DNA from: Paramarasmius palmivorus | Lineage: Eukaryota > Basidiomycota > Agaricomycetes > Agaricales > Marasmiaceae | DNA: 64,000 bases | Assembly: GCA_037176845.1 (NCBI GenBank) | Contig: JAYKXP010000011.1 | Location: 434,001-498,000 of the forward strand | Reading direction: 5' to 3' | Shown here: piece by piece, positions 45,919-56,885 of the stretch | Layout: every line of letters starts with the position of its first letter | Position numbering within the stretch: the stretch's first letter is position 1 | Translations under genes and position numbers: made by a program | Notes under the pieces: generated by a model | Seen by the model: only the letters and a program-made list of their open reading frames with translations | The model's database searches: none | What the model was told of the DNA's origin: nothing

Positions 45919-48900
45919 ATGAATTCTTCGGGCTTAGACTCCTCGTATATTCTAGTAGGGGAAGAGACCCCTCGGACAAGCAGCTCGGAGACCGTCACTG
46001 TGAGTAGCAGGTCAAAAACCCCAATACAAAGCTTACACGTCTGACAGACCAAGAATCCTATCAAAGCGAACACAGAACATCCTTCGACCTCTTCCTCATA
46101 CATACCAGGCTCCTCGGCAACATATGCTCATGACTGGGCTGGTAGTGGGATTAGAATATCAGGCAGACATTTTGTGGACAAATATGGACGAGTCTGTAAC
46201 TTGCGAGGAGTAAATGTATCAGGCTCATGCAAAAGGTATGCGACACTCTTTCTCCAGCGAACAATACAGATAATATCATTTCATTTCAGCGCAGCAAACC
46301 ATGACGACGACATTTTCCCGTCTGAAGCAGAAACTGTAACCTTTGTTGGAAGACCATTTCCACTAGAAGAAGCCCATGAACATTTCTCTCGTCTACGACG
46401 CTGGGGGTTCACCTTTCTACGATTTCTTGTAACATGGGAAGCGGTTGAACATGCTGGGCCGTGAGTGCGGTCTCATCGTGTTTCTTTCGCATTCCACTTA
46501 CAACTCGTCGTCACCAGTGGCATCTATGATACCGAATATCTGACGTACCTCCGTAATATCCTCCAGCTCTTACCTCAATATGGAATGACTGCATTCGTCG
46601 CAATTCATCAAGATGTCTGGTCTCGCTATTCCGGGGGTTCCGGTGCACCAGCCTGGACGCTGGAGTGCGTTGGGTTTGACCTGCACGAGCTTGAACCGAC
46701 GGGGGCAGCTTGGCTTAAGGGTATCAAGGGTGGAGGTCACATCGAGTCTGAGAGGGGTTTGTGGCCTTGTGGATACCAGAAACTAGCTGCATCGACGATG
46801 GCGTATGTACCTCTCCTCAACAGGTGTGGATCCGTATCCTGACGTGTTTGTGTAGGACATTGTTTTGGGCAGGCGACACCTTTGCTCCCAAGCTCAACAT
46901 CAATGATCGTCATGGCCGACCAGTCCCAGCCCAACAATATTTGCAGAATGCCTTCCTAGATATGTGTGAAGTTCTCGTAAAGGCGGTAGGAGACCTAGAG
47001 ACCGTCATTGGATTCGAGGTATGTTTGCTTTTCTTCGTCCCCTGAGTATACAAACTGAATTTGCACATAGATGATGAACGAGCCACATAGAGGATACATA
47101 GACTTAAAATCGCTTCACGGTTTTGATTATAACACTGACCTACACCTCGGAAGTGTCCGTGAGTATTCTCGTTCCTCGATACCCCTTTCACCGCTGACAA
47201 TCAAATCAGCTACCGCGTTTGAGTCTTTCCAATTGGGCGCCGGCCATCCCACAAGTGTAGCTGTCTGGACGCGATCCTTCCCCATGCCAACACGTAAGAC
47301 GGGCCAAACCACTCTGAATTCGGAAGGAAGGAAAGTCTGGAAGACCAAAGGACCTACACAGGGGAAATGTGTATGGGAAATGCACGGAGTCTGGGGCTGG
47401 TGTAAGAATAAAGATGAGGCAGTCGTCTTGAGAGAGAGCTACTTTGCGAAGCATCCAATGACTGGAGCACAGGTATGCATTCGTCTGTCTATCTTGTCAA
47501 CGGATAACTAAGCTGCCTTGCATGTTCAGATCGATTGGTACACAGACTTCTACTACCCCTTCCTAAATAAATGGACGGAGCGTGTAAGGCGTGTTTCGTC
47601 TCCCCAGAAAATGGTGTTTGTCGAGGTTATACCCAACGAGGTGAGCTTACTTGGTTTCACGCCGAAGATGTTGCTAATGCATGTTAGTTTTGCCCAACTT
47701 CTTTCACTCCCGAACACCAACCATCGAACATGGTATACGCACCACATTGGTTCGTTTTCTTTCCTTTTCAGTCTCGTCTCCATAATAACCTTACGGCAGG
47801 TACGATCTACGAGCACTCTTTGAGAAAGGCTTTGGCGACTTTTCGGTGAATGTCCAAGGGTTGTCTCGGGTAAGCTTTCCGATGAGTATATCCGTTCACA
47901 GCCAGTCTTATTTCACTTGGATAGGGAATGTTCCCACTCAAAGCTTTCTACTGGGGCCAACGCGGTGCTCGCGATAACTACGCTCTGCAGATGCGCAACA
48001 TCGTTGAAGCTGGTTATAAAGTACTCGGAGAGAAACCGGTAATCATCGGCGAATGTGGTGTTCCCATGGACATGAAGTACGTTCCTTGAAACGTAAACTA
48101 TCTCACAGCACTTACATGTGCTCCCATGAAATATAGCAAAGGCGAAGCTTTTGATACCGACGACTTTACCTGGCAGGCCAAAATGATGGACGCTATGATC
48201 ACCGCCCTAGATAGGGCCTTAGTTGGTTTTACGTGCGTATCGGTATCACCACTTTGCTTGCCATCATGCCTAACAGAATATCTTCGCAGCCTTTGGAACT
48301 ACAACCCCTACAATACTGATTCTGCTGGAGACTTTTGGAACGGGGAAAACTTTTCCTGGTTTTCTCGTGGACGTGCTCTACCTCCATCACTATTGGATTA
48401 CCACCAGTCCTCTGTCACCTTGGATAATGGAGGACGGATTTTGCCCGTCGTCGTCAGACCATACCCCGCGAAGACCGCTGGGATACCGATCAAGTTCGAG
48501 TATGAAGTCGCGGAGGGAAGATTCGTCTTCGAGTGGTGCAATCCCTCCAGTACTGGCAAGGGAAGTGCCTCAGTAGCGGATCCCCCGAAAGCCTTAAAGG
48601 ATGTCACGCTCAAGAGTCGCGAGACGGAGATATTCGTTCCTCATTCCCTGACACAGGGTCGCAAATTAGTCGTCTCTGGGCTCGACGGAAAGGACTACGC
48701 CTATCGCCACGACGAAGAAAGGCAGACGCTCTTCATTGTTGCGAGTGACGCGACGCCAGGCAAGACTCACTGCCTCGAGGTTGTGGTGACACCCAAGTCG
48801 AAGAGACCCGTATTTCGGGTAAATGATTTTTGGGGAGATTGGGGGAGTACCGTCATTGCCGTTGTCGTAGGAGTATTGGCGATGGTGGGAGCTGTCATTA

Positions 48901-48920
48901 TACTTTTTGTTACCGGTTGA
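45919..48920 (+). CDS. GH5 endoglycosylceramidase-related hydrolase (EGCrP/steryl-glucosidase type)
   Basis: Beta-glucosidase family that in fungi hydrolyses glucosylceramide or steryl glucoside. Thirteen exons: 45919-45999, 46048-46235, 46290-46460, 46518-46802, 46856-47018, 47071-47158, 47210-47472, 47530-47640, 47688-47749, 47800-47869, 47925-48076, 48137-48232, 48290-48920 (786 aa). GH5 landmarks: NLRGVNVSGSCK, FLRFLVTWEAVE, AIHQDVWSRYSGG, acid/base Glu300 in MMNEPHRG, and nucleophile Glu537 in IIGECGVPMD. A C-terminal beta domain follows. The last 25 residues (VIAVVVGVLAMVGAVIILFV) form a membrane helix, implying a tail anchor. No signal peptide is seen, as in EGCrP. Its 3' end has been duplicated near 52.7 kb. 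Confidence 0.92.
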
Positions 48921-49405
48921 ACGTTGTTTTCTGGACACGCCTAGGGCAATCTATCTGGATACCTTTTACTGTCTATGGCGCGAATTGGGAAACCGAACCC
49001 AAACATCAATGCATCACTGCCGATGAATAAGAACGAATGTGGCTTGTAGAAGAAATGAACTTCTATGTCACTCTACCCTGGGCTCGCGAAACAAGAAGCA
49101 TATTTGACGCGAAAGCGACCCTCGATGAATTGGATCAACGCGAACGCGAACTGCAAACCCGAGACGGCTGGCACAGAAGCACCAGTTTCCTAAACGAGTC
49201 GACTCGGACATATGGTTGTCATGAGCTCTGCAAGAATTGGCAGCAACAAATAGGGTTTCAGCTATTTGCTAAGCCCGAGTGGCACTTGGAATTACATATA
49301 CATTGGCGTGGCTGCGGAGGACGGTGAGTCCAAATAGAACTTTCAATACATGGTCGTATGCTGAGAAGCTGGTGTTTTAGCATTTGATATAATGGACCTC
49401 TCAAG
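48921..49405. other. Intergenic; part of duplicated unit 1
   Basis: Non-coding sequence between the GH5 stop and the peroxidase promoter. Its first 120 bp are recognisably repeated at about 52857-52930. Confidence 0.6.
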
Positions 49406-49412
49406 TATAAAA
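49406..49412 (+). promoter_or_regulatory. TATA box of peroxidase copy 1
   Basis: TATAAAA, 62 bp before the ATG at 49468; copy 2 keeps a TATA box at the corresponding place. Confidence 0.6.
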
Positions 49413-49467
49413 GGGCTCGCAACACCAGGAATCATTCAGCAGGCTCGACTCCGCTCCTTTCATCGAG

Positions 49468-50524
49468 ATGAAAACTCAATTCGTCTTACTCTCCACTATT
49501 ACTCTCGCATCAGTGAACTTCGCTCAGAAGCTTACAGATCCTCACGACGAGATCGACTGGTCCCAACATCAGTTCCAGGCTCCTGGCGAGAACGACGCGC
49601 GTGGTCCGTGTCCTGGTCTCAACACGTTTGCTTCGATCACTCAATGAATTCGGATTTTGTTCTGACGGCAAATGTCCTCTAGGCTTGCCAATCATGGGTT
49701 CCTTCCAAGGAACGGTAGCAACATCACCATCGCTATGGTTTTGCAAGCGGCCGTCGGTGAGTTGATGTCTATGCCACAGTGACTGTGTATCGGTTTCTCA
49801 TATCACGACGGTCATGCTAGACGGGTTCAATGTCGAGAACGATGCTATCAACCTCGCCGCTAAGTCCGCCTTGTTCACGACCAATATGAATGACCAGTTC
49901 ACGATCAACGATATCAAGCAGTGAGTGAATAGATCCCCGTGCGGCAAACGTGTACTGACATCAATTTCTCAGACACAACACGTTGGAGCACGATGGGTCC
50001 ATCTCTCGTGCAGATCACGCTCTCGGTGACAATGCTGCCTTCAACGAGACTCATTATGCTGTCACTGCCCGTTCGAACCCTGGCGTCGATTATTATAACG
50101 GAACCTCCGCGGGGCTGGTCTTCAAAGAGAGACACGAACACTCCCTCGCGCACAACCCGAATATCACAAACACCATCAAAGAATTCCAGGTCAAGTGCAG
50201 AGAGGCCGCCCTCTATCTGGGTGTAATGGGGAACGTTACTAGTGGCGAAGCTCCAAAAAGGTACGTGATGGTCCATGGGAGCGTATTTGTACTGACCTCA
50301 TCAAAATTGGAAGATTTGTAGACATCTTTTTCCGTGAAGAGCGTCTCCCATTGGAAGAAGGCTGGAGGCGCCCTGCCCCAGTCTTGTCGGAACCATTGAA
50401 TCGCATCGGGGTCGATGTTGCTAAAGCTTTCCAGTGGCCAGGACCAGATTCAGAACGTTGCCCATGGATTGTCATAGCGCCTGGTGGTTCCGACAACCCC
50501 AAGGTAGATGGCACACTCATCTAG
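49468..50524 (+). CDS. Heme-thiolate peroxidase (chloroperoxidase/peroxygenase family), copy 1
   Basis: Secreted heme-thiolate peroxidase of the Peroxidase_2 family (short unspecific-peroxygenase type); the family uses H2O2 to oxygenate small organics. Exons: 49468-49625, 49683-49756, 49821-49920, 49973-50260, 50314-50524 (276 aa). A signal peptide covers residues about 1-19. The heme-ligand motif is PCPGLNT (Cys48), continued across intron 1 as LANHGFLPRNG. The EHD-x-S motif is LEHDGSISRAD (Glu116-Ser120). Several N-x-S/T sites and the C-terminal block REERLPLEEGWRRP are present. An in-frame TGA after NTFASITQ lies inside intron 1 and is not a mutation. Length and exon sizes are identical to copy 2 (53220-54268). 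Confidence 0.9.
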
Positions 50525-50842
50525 GATGGTAGTTTTCAGCGTGTCGGGTTACTCACTTCTGTGTCTGTTCGAGTTGCTCATGGTGTTTAAAACTGTTGAC
50601 ACTCAGGTGGATCAGGCTATATAGTTAGTGATATATGGTCGTAAATATAACTGGAGTCTACCAAAGTCAAGACCAAAGTTCCCAGCTTGAATTTCGTTTC
50701 CCACGTGCCCCGGCATTGCCTTCGGCTCCGTGCCGACTGAATATTCCAGAACCTTTGCCTTCGTTCCCAGAGTCCGAGTTTCTGACACAAGAGTGCTTGC
50801 TGCTCCTCCGTTGGTGGCCAAAAACCTCACTTCACTCAAACA
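50525..50842. other. Intergenic
   Basis: Short spacer downstream of peroxidase copy 1; its start resembles 54269-54380 downstream of copy 2. No gene. Confidence 0.5.
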
Positions 50843-51390
50843 ATGACTGGTATAAAGCTCAAATTTGCCCCTCCAAATGGGCAAACCTACGAAAAAGGAG
50901 TAAGTCTTGTTTTTCTGTGACTGTTGCAAAACCTTGACCGGTCTGCGTTCAGGACTTCAAGGCACTGTGTCGATCGACGCCCATTCCTTACGGCTCGCTC
51001 CCTAGATATTTGGCCAACCCTTTTTTATACGAATCCCTCTGTCCGCCCAGACTCTGGTGCGGTTGGCTTGTGGGCGAAAAAGCTCTCTACGACCTCGTTG
51101 TAAACCACTACCCCGAAGAAAGAGCAAAATCCGGCAGCGGCGAGCACCTAGCCTGCGATATTCCCTTCCTCCTCCCTGACATTGTGCGTGCTCTCCTCAA
51201 AGTTCCGGCGGCACTCGGCCATCTCGTCGACGTCATTGATGCAGCAAAGCCCGATGGAGAGTTTGACTACGCGTTGGTCGTTGGTAATAACTATGAAGGT
51301 CTTCTGCCCCGGCAAGACATCCTTTCATTGGGTGCCACCATGTTCGAGAGCAAGCCTCCGGAATGGTTTTTGAATAACCGCTGCTGGTAA
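50843..51390 (+). CDS. Hypothetical protein
   Basis: Two exons, 50843-50899 and 50953-51390, intron 53 bp (164 aa). It starts MTGIKLKFAPPNGQTYEKG and continues DFKALCRSTPIPYGSLPRY, then CPPRLWCGWLVGEKALYDLV. I recognise no family. It has no signal peptide and no clear membrane helix; it has six cysteines and a mixed alpha/beta-looking composition. It sits between the two peroxidase units and is not repeated with them, so it either was inserted between the units or was lost from the second. Confidence 0.6.
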
Positions 51391-52255
51391 TGGGCGCCGA
51401 GGACGAGTGAGCCCCGCTTGCGGCTTCACACTATCCTTCACACTGACATTTCACAGAACGTAATCTGCAGCTACGTTCGGTCCCCCAGGTTGCGCATCCT
51501 GACTGGCAGCAGGCGTAACTCTGGCTCGGCTCTTGTATGGGATGGAAACGGGGTATTGAGGACATGGGCGCATAGATGATGGGGTCCCATGTCCCCCATG
51601 CACCCATACCGATGTGAATTTGCTGGGGCCGTTTTCTTGATGCTAAGAACCAACTTTTTTCAGCGAGATCTGCAGCTTCGCCGTTCTGGAAAGGTTCCCT
51701 TCCTCAGCGGGATTTTGAACATAAGCTAGTATACCAAAAAAAAATCGCAATCTTCATAGAATCCTTCTGTATGTTGTCTACATCACCTTTCACCCTTTTA
51801 TATCGGCCAGATGTGACCCAGTTTGACTCGAAATCGTGGATAACGCCCCACGTCAGGAACGCCGTCGTACGGACTGAAAAACTGACAAAGTATATACATG
51901 GCAGAATATGCCGCTGGTGTTCTTTCATCCTCTCTTTCACTGTCAGGAAACCTTTTGCTTTTTTTCTGATTCTAGGGCCAACGGAACAACTGTGCGGCCT
52001 GACCAGTAGCGAAAGGAAGACCTAGAGCTCAAGCACGAGCAGCTCAGTAGGCATTGCTTACTTATTAGAATTTACTAGCCTGGTACCTACGAGCTAACGC
52101 TTTCCTGTACTCTTCCTTCCAAGAGTTCCTGAGCTCGAGCTTTATGTTCCATGTTGACAATATGTTTCACTTCTCCGAATCAATTCTCGGGTTAGGCTCG
52201 TGTTTTTTTTTATCTGTTTCTTTTACGCTCAAGCTAACGTTCCTGGTAGCTCAAT
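51391..52255. other. Intergenic, 0.87 kb
   Basis: No supported feature. Confidence 0.45.
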
Positions 52256-52556
52256 ATGATGGCTGAACAAAACGCTTACCATCCGATGACTAGCGGCTCG
52301 CAAACACCTTCAAACCCACAGTTTATCGTCATCGACCTCACCAACGATGCTACAATTGATATGACCGCCGATGCGAGTGAAGATGAAGATTCAAGAAGCC
52401 AGCTCCCAGTGGCACGTGCAACTTTGACTGCCAGTGTGTGAATTTTCTCACAGTCCTCTTTTCCGAAGATCTGTCCAACACAACCATCCTCCACTATCAC
52501 TGTGCCGCCAGAGGTCGCAACAGAACAAAATCAATACTCGGTCAATACTCAGGTGA
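52256..52556 (+). CDS. Small putative gene with SUMO-interaction-like motif
   Basis: An ATG at 52256 opens MMAEQNAYHPMTSGSQ, then FIVIDLTNDATIDMT. IVIDLT is a textbook SUMO-interacting motif and an acidic SEDEDS stretch follows it. A possible intron from GTGGCACG at about 52411 to TTCTCACAG at about 52459 keeps the frame open as SSFPKICPTQPSS and on to NQYSVNTQ, with a donor at about 52554. The 3' end is unresolved and no family is recognised. It may be spurious. Confidence 0.28.
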
Positions 52557-52661
52557 GTGCGTTGACCAAGTCGAAGACATTCCACCCAAGTCACAATTCA
52601 TCATGTGCGTTGACCGTGACCTGTGTACGTACACCGTAGACCTGAAGTAGCCTAATAGCAA

Positions 52662-52856
52662 GTGTGCACGACTCCAGGAAAGACTCACCGTGTGGAAGCT
52701 CTGGTGACACCCAAGCTGAAGAGATTTGCCTTTTGTATGAACATTTTCAGGAGAGATCGAGGGACACTAATACTAATTGTGGTTGTCATGGGATTACTGG
52801 CGACGGTGAGGGTTGTCATTATACTGTTGGTTGAGCGATATTTTCTGAACGTCTAA
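52662..52856 (+). pseudogene. Duplicated 3' end of the GH5 gene (orphan membrane segment)
   Basis: A 64-codon frame repeats the C-terminus of the GH5 protein. TPGKTHRVEALVTPKLKR here matches TPGKTHCLEVVVTPKSKR there, and LILIVVVMGLLATVRVVIIL matches the GH5 tail helix. The rest of GH5 is absent, so this is a gene fragment carried along by the segmental duplication that produced peroxidase copy 2. It is still open with an in-frame ATA/GTG-free stretch and a helix, but no obvious promoter was seen. Confidence 0.75.
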
Positions 52857-53151
52857 AACTACTTAGGTCAACCTAACTGGGTACCTTTTATCTGTTTATG
52901 GAGCGAAGTGCGAACCCGAAACCGAACATCACGATTCACAAGTTTGCCTGTCAATGAACTTGTACCCGGGCCCGGGGCTCGCAATAATGACAATTGAATC
53001 AGAGCGAATACGAGCCATGAAAGCGAGATAATTGGTACACCAATTCAAACGAGGCCTCCCGCAGGCAAACAGGGTTTCGAAAGCCCATAGTGGCACATCG
53101 CGAGGGATGGTATGCTCGTCTGCGGTGAAGCCGATATTCAATTGCATGCTA

Positions 53152-53158
53152 TATAAAA
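53152..53158 (+). promoter_or_regulatory. TATA box of peroxidase copy 2
   Basis: TATAAAA, 68 bp before the ATG at 53220. Confidence 0.6.
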
Positions 53159-53219
53159 GAGCTAAAAAAACTGGGAGTTAGCCCATAGTCACAATATCAA
53201 GTCTATTCCTTTCATCGTC

Positions 53220-54268
53220 ATGAAAGCTCAATTCATCTTACTCTCCACCATTGTTCTCGCCTCTATCAATGTCGCTCACAGGCTCACAGACCCCCACGAC
53301 GTGATCGACTGGTCTCAGCATCAATTTCAACCTCCTGGCGAAAATGACGCGCGTGGTCCATGTCCTGGCCTCAATACGTTTGTCTCGATGAATCTGTATT
53401 TTTGGCTTGACGCTCATCACCCTCTAGGCTCGCCAATCACGGGTTTCTTCCACGCAATGGCAAGAACATCACTATTCCCATTGTGTTGCAAGCGGCTGTC
53501 GGTCAGTCCAAGTCTGCTACGGACCTGCGCTAGCTCATACGATATCCATTTTTTCCCCCTAGACGGATTCAACCTGGAGAACGATGCCATTAGCACCGCG
53601 GCTAAGGCCGCCTTGTTGTCGTCCAAAATGCATGACCAGTTCACGATCAACGACATCAAGCTGTAAGTGAATTAAGATTTATGTGGTAAATGTTTACTGA
53701 CACGTTCCCAGACACAATATGCTGGAGCATGATGGGTCTATCTCGCGTGCGGACTACGCTCTTGGTGATAATGCTGCTTTCAACGAGTCTCTCTACGCCG
53801 TCACCGCACGTTCGAATCCTGGTGTCAGTTATTATAATGGAACTTCTGCAGGACTGGCTTTCAGAGAGAGGCATGAACATTCCCTGGCTCACAACCCCAA
53901 CATCACAAACACCATCAAGGAATTCCAGGTTAAGACTCGGGAGGCGGCGTTTTATCTGGCTATAATGGGAAATGCAACCACTGGCGAGGCACCAAAAAAG
54001 TGAGCGGCACTCTCAGGAACCCTGCCTAAGATCAAGTCTGACCTCTTTGATTTGAAGGTTTGTAGACATTTTCTTCCGAGAGGAACGTCTCCCATTGGAA
54101 GAAGGCTGGAGGCGCCCTGACCTAATCTCGTCGGAGTCGTTAAACCGCATCGGAGTCGACGTTGCCACCGCCTTCCAGTGGCCAGGACCAGATCCGGAAC
54201 GTTGCCCATGGATTGTCATAGCACCAGGTGCCTCTGACAACCCCAAGGTAGACGGCTCAATCTTCTAG
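53220..54268 (+). CDS. Heme-thiolate peroxidase (chloroperoxidase/peroxygenase family), copy 2
   Basis: Tandem paralogue of 49468-50524. Exons: 53220-53377, 53428-53501, 53563-53662, 53712-53999, 54058-54268; each exon has exactly the same length as in copy 1, giving 276 aa. The signal peptide is MKAQFILLSTIVLASINVAH. The heme-ligand motif is PCPGLNT (Cys48), then LANHGFLPRNG; the acid-base region is LEHDGSISRAD. A few residues differ near the presumed pocket and surface (for example Y for H after RAD, S for D in GVSYYNG), so substrate range could differ. Introns have diverged more than exons, as expected for two functional genes. Confidence 0.9.
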
Positions 54269-54465
54269 GACGGTAGCATTATCCGACTCGGGTTACTTAA
54301 TACTTCTGTGTTTGATTCAAGTTGCTCGTGGTATTGAAGATTAATTACACTTGGATAGACGCTATATAGATAGTCACAAATATATCTGGAAGGTTCTCTG
54401 TGCAGTGGCGCGGATTAAGCGCGCTTTTTGATGGGGCACGCGCAGTGAGCGACGGTCTACTTGAA

Positions 54466-55630
54466 TTACGGGTTGACGAGTAGTTGGCCACCATCCACGT
54501 GCAATAGATTCCCATTAGTGTAGGATCCAGCATCCGACGCAAGGTAGACAGCGGTCATCCCAAGTTCTTCCTCCCTGTAACAACAGACCAATCAGAAAAC
54601 ACTCTGAGTATCTGCAAACATTCATCAAATGCTTACCGCCCCGGACGTCTAAGAGGAACAGGGTTTACTGCCCCAGGCAAAGTTGACTTGGCGAAATTTT
54701 CGAGACCACCAGGTACATGTGTTGTGAGTTGCGAAGGAAAGAGTCCGGGAAGTATAGCATTTACACGAATGGGAACTCCGTTCAAAGCAAATTCGGTGGC
54801 CAACGTTTTAGTGAGGTGATTGAGCCCGGCTTTCGAGACGCCATATGAGTACTGAAATCCTCATTTAGTGTTTATATTACGATGAAGAAACGCTGAGCGC
54901 TTACTACGAAGAACGACAATTTTGTCTCTCCTGCACCACTCGAGATATTGATCACACTAGATGTCTCGCTTCCACTTCCCTCGCGACGACGGATAGTGGC
55001 TGCTTGTACTAGCAAATCAAAGAATCCCATAGTCACGAAGAAAGCTGAAGAAGTATTAGTCGTGATGGTGTTTGCCCATCGTTCAAAGCTTTCGTCATCG
55101 AAGAACGCCTTTCCATAGGATCGTGTCGTATCGAGAGTTTCGCCAGTGAAGACGGGCTGCCCGGCGATTCCGGCGCTGGGTTGCTGCAGGTGAATGGGAT
55201 TTGCCGAGGTCGATGGGAAACAGCTTACTTGTTGACTAAGATATCGAGTTTACTGTCGTTCTGTTCAACGATCTTGGCTGCAGCAGCAATAGACTCCTTG
55301 TTTGTCACGTCCATATTAAGTCTGTCCGGGGGTTCAGGCTACAGATTGCCCGCACCAAAGAGGACTGTACTCACGGTATAAGGCCAGGGAACGCGTCGGC
55401 TGCCTTTTGTAGCACTTCTAGGCGACGACCAGTAATATAGACCTTGGCTCCATTCGCAGCATAGCTTTTTGCAATCATGAGACCGCTAGCATATATCGCG
55501 ACGGTCAGTCAAGTGCGCCTTTTGACACGGAGAGGTTGTCCACTCACAGTCCAGTTCCTCCACCAGTAATAAGTGCGATTTTGCCGGAGAGGTTTCCGAG
55601 TGAAGAAGCTTTGAGGGTTTCTAAAGACAT
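54466..55630 (-). CDS. Short-chain dehydrogenase/reductase, copy 1
   Basis: NAD(P)-dependent oxidoreductase of the classical SDR fold. Six exons: 55630-55548, 55485-55375, 55321-55229, 55175-54905, 54851-54637, 54574-54466 (293 aa). Cofactor motif TGGGTGLG (residues about 22-29), basic ITGRR after the second strand (suggests NADP(H)), NNAGIAG, catalytic Ser in INISS, Y-x3-K in YGVSKAG, and PGLFPSQ. The C-terminus is DGGQLLVNP. Substrate unknown. The start MSLETLKASSLGNLSGK is shared with copy 2 (61569-62727), and exon junctions coincide. A TATA box lies upstream. Confidence 0.9.
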
Positions 55631-56885
55631 GTCGATACTCGATTTGTTCACAAAGAGACTGTGTGATTTGTTTCCTGCCAGACGTGTGGGTTCTTTTATA
55701 CCCCAGAGGCAAAGCCAGGTACTCTGGGCTTGTCTGCATAATACGGGGTTATGCCATGCACTAACTCGTGGATGAGTGAGACGGCGAAGCTCGGCGGGTA
55801 GCCATACAATGAGTGACCACTGAGCGACGCGAAAGTCCAAAGACAATGGGTGAAATATACATATCGCAAGTTATCCGAGTCGGCAACCCTCGGCGAGTTG
55901 TCAAATCGTATATTGTCAATACGAGCAATTTGAAGGGCCTGACCGACGTCGCTTGCACCGGAACCGCAAGTTCTTGACTCGAATGTGTGTCTAGGAAGGG
56001 CTTCTCGCTCGCGTAGGTCCAATGGAGATGGGCGGGTGGCGCCCTGGCGGGTCTGAATGACGAGATATACAAAAGGCGACATGCCGGGTACCAGGTTTGC
56101 ATATGGTACCAAGGGCGATATGACAAAGATGACCCTGGGTTGGAAGCATTATAGAGGTCTTATTGAGACCTTAAACCAGGACCTTGGTCATTCAGAAATT
56201 CTCTTACCTTGTCATAGTGTTCAAAGGAAAGTAGATTGCCTTGTCGTTCTCCGCTTCCCACCAATCCCAGCAACGACCCCAGACGACTCGAGGGTCTAGA
56301 CAAAGCCAAATCAGAGCTCAGGGTTTATAACCTGGATTGTTCGAAGACATGCACGGTTGAGTTTGCACGCAAAGACACTGACAACAGGCAAAACGCATAC
56401 CAAACTTCGCACATGAACGTCGCACTTCGCAAATACTTCGGTTGGCATCGTGATTGTGGGTCTCGATTTTCCGCAGGTTCGGTGGCATTTGACACGAACG
56501 GTGAGCTCGATCGACATAGTGTTCGTTTGGTGAAGCATGTTGTAATTGGGAGATGTTTGGGTATCCAGTATATGAAAAAACAGTAGGAGAAAGTTAAACG
56601 CACGGTCTGCAAAAGCAATGCAAAAGACAAACGTTCCCAATGCACAGGAACTGAGGTGAAGCGCCTAGCACCTGCCAACGAAGCCTGGAAAAAATGCATC
56701 ATTCGGATGATAGGCGATGCATGAGAACATCAGAAAGCCCGCCGGCTGTACCTTCTCTCCATATTGATACCCTTTTGCGTCCTTGTATTCCAGCCATCCA
56801 GTTTCGACAGCTCATCCAGGGGCCAGTATCGACTCGCAATTGCCTTGACGGCGACAACAGTGGTAGTAGGAGTCTGACAGGCAAG
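55631..56885. other. Divergent promoter region, 1.25 kb
   Basis: Shared upstream region of SDR copy 1 (-) and the GT90 gene (+). A minus-strand TATA box (TATAAAA) lies at 55694-55700, about 65 bp upstream of the SDR ATG. Open frames here have no coding signature. Confidence 0.5.
55694..55700 (-). promoter_or_regulatory. TATA box of SDR copy 1
   Basis: Minus-strand TATAAAA about 65 bp upstream of the start codon. Confidence 0.55.

Noticed and set aside
49626..49682. In-frame stop after the PCPGLNT motif of peroxidase copy 1, suggesting a pseudogene.
   Set aside because: It lies in a 57-bp GT-AG intron; copy 2 has an intron at the same place and splicing restores T-LANHGFLPRNG in both.
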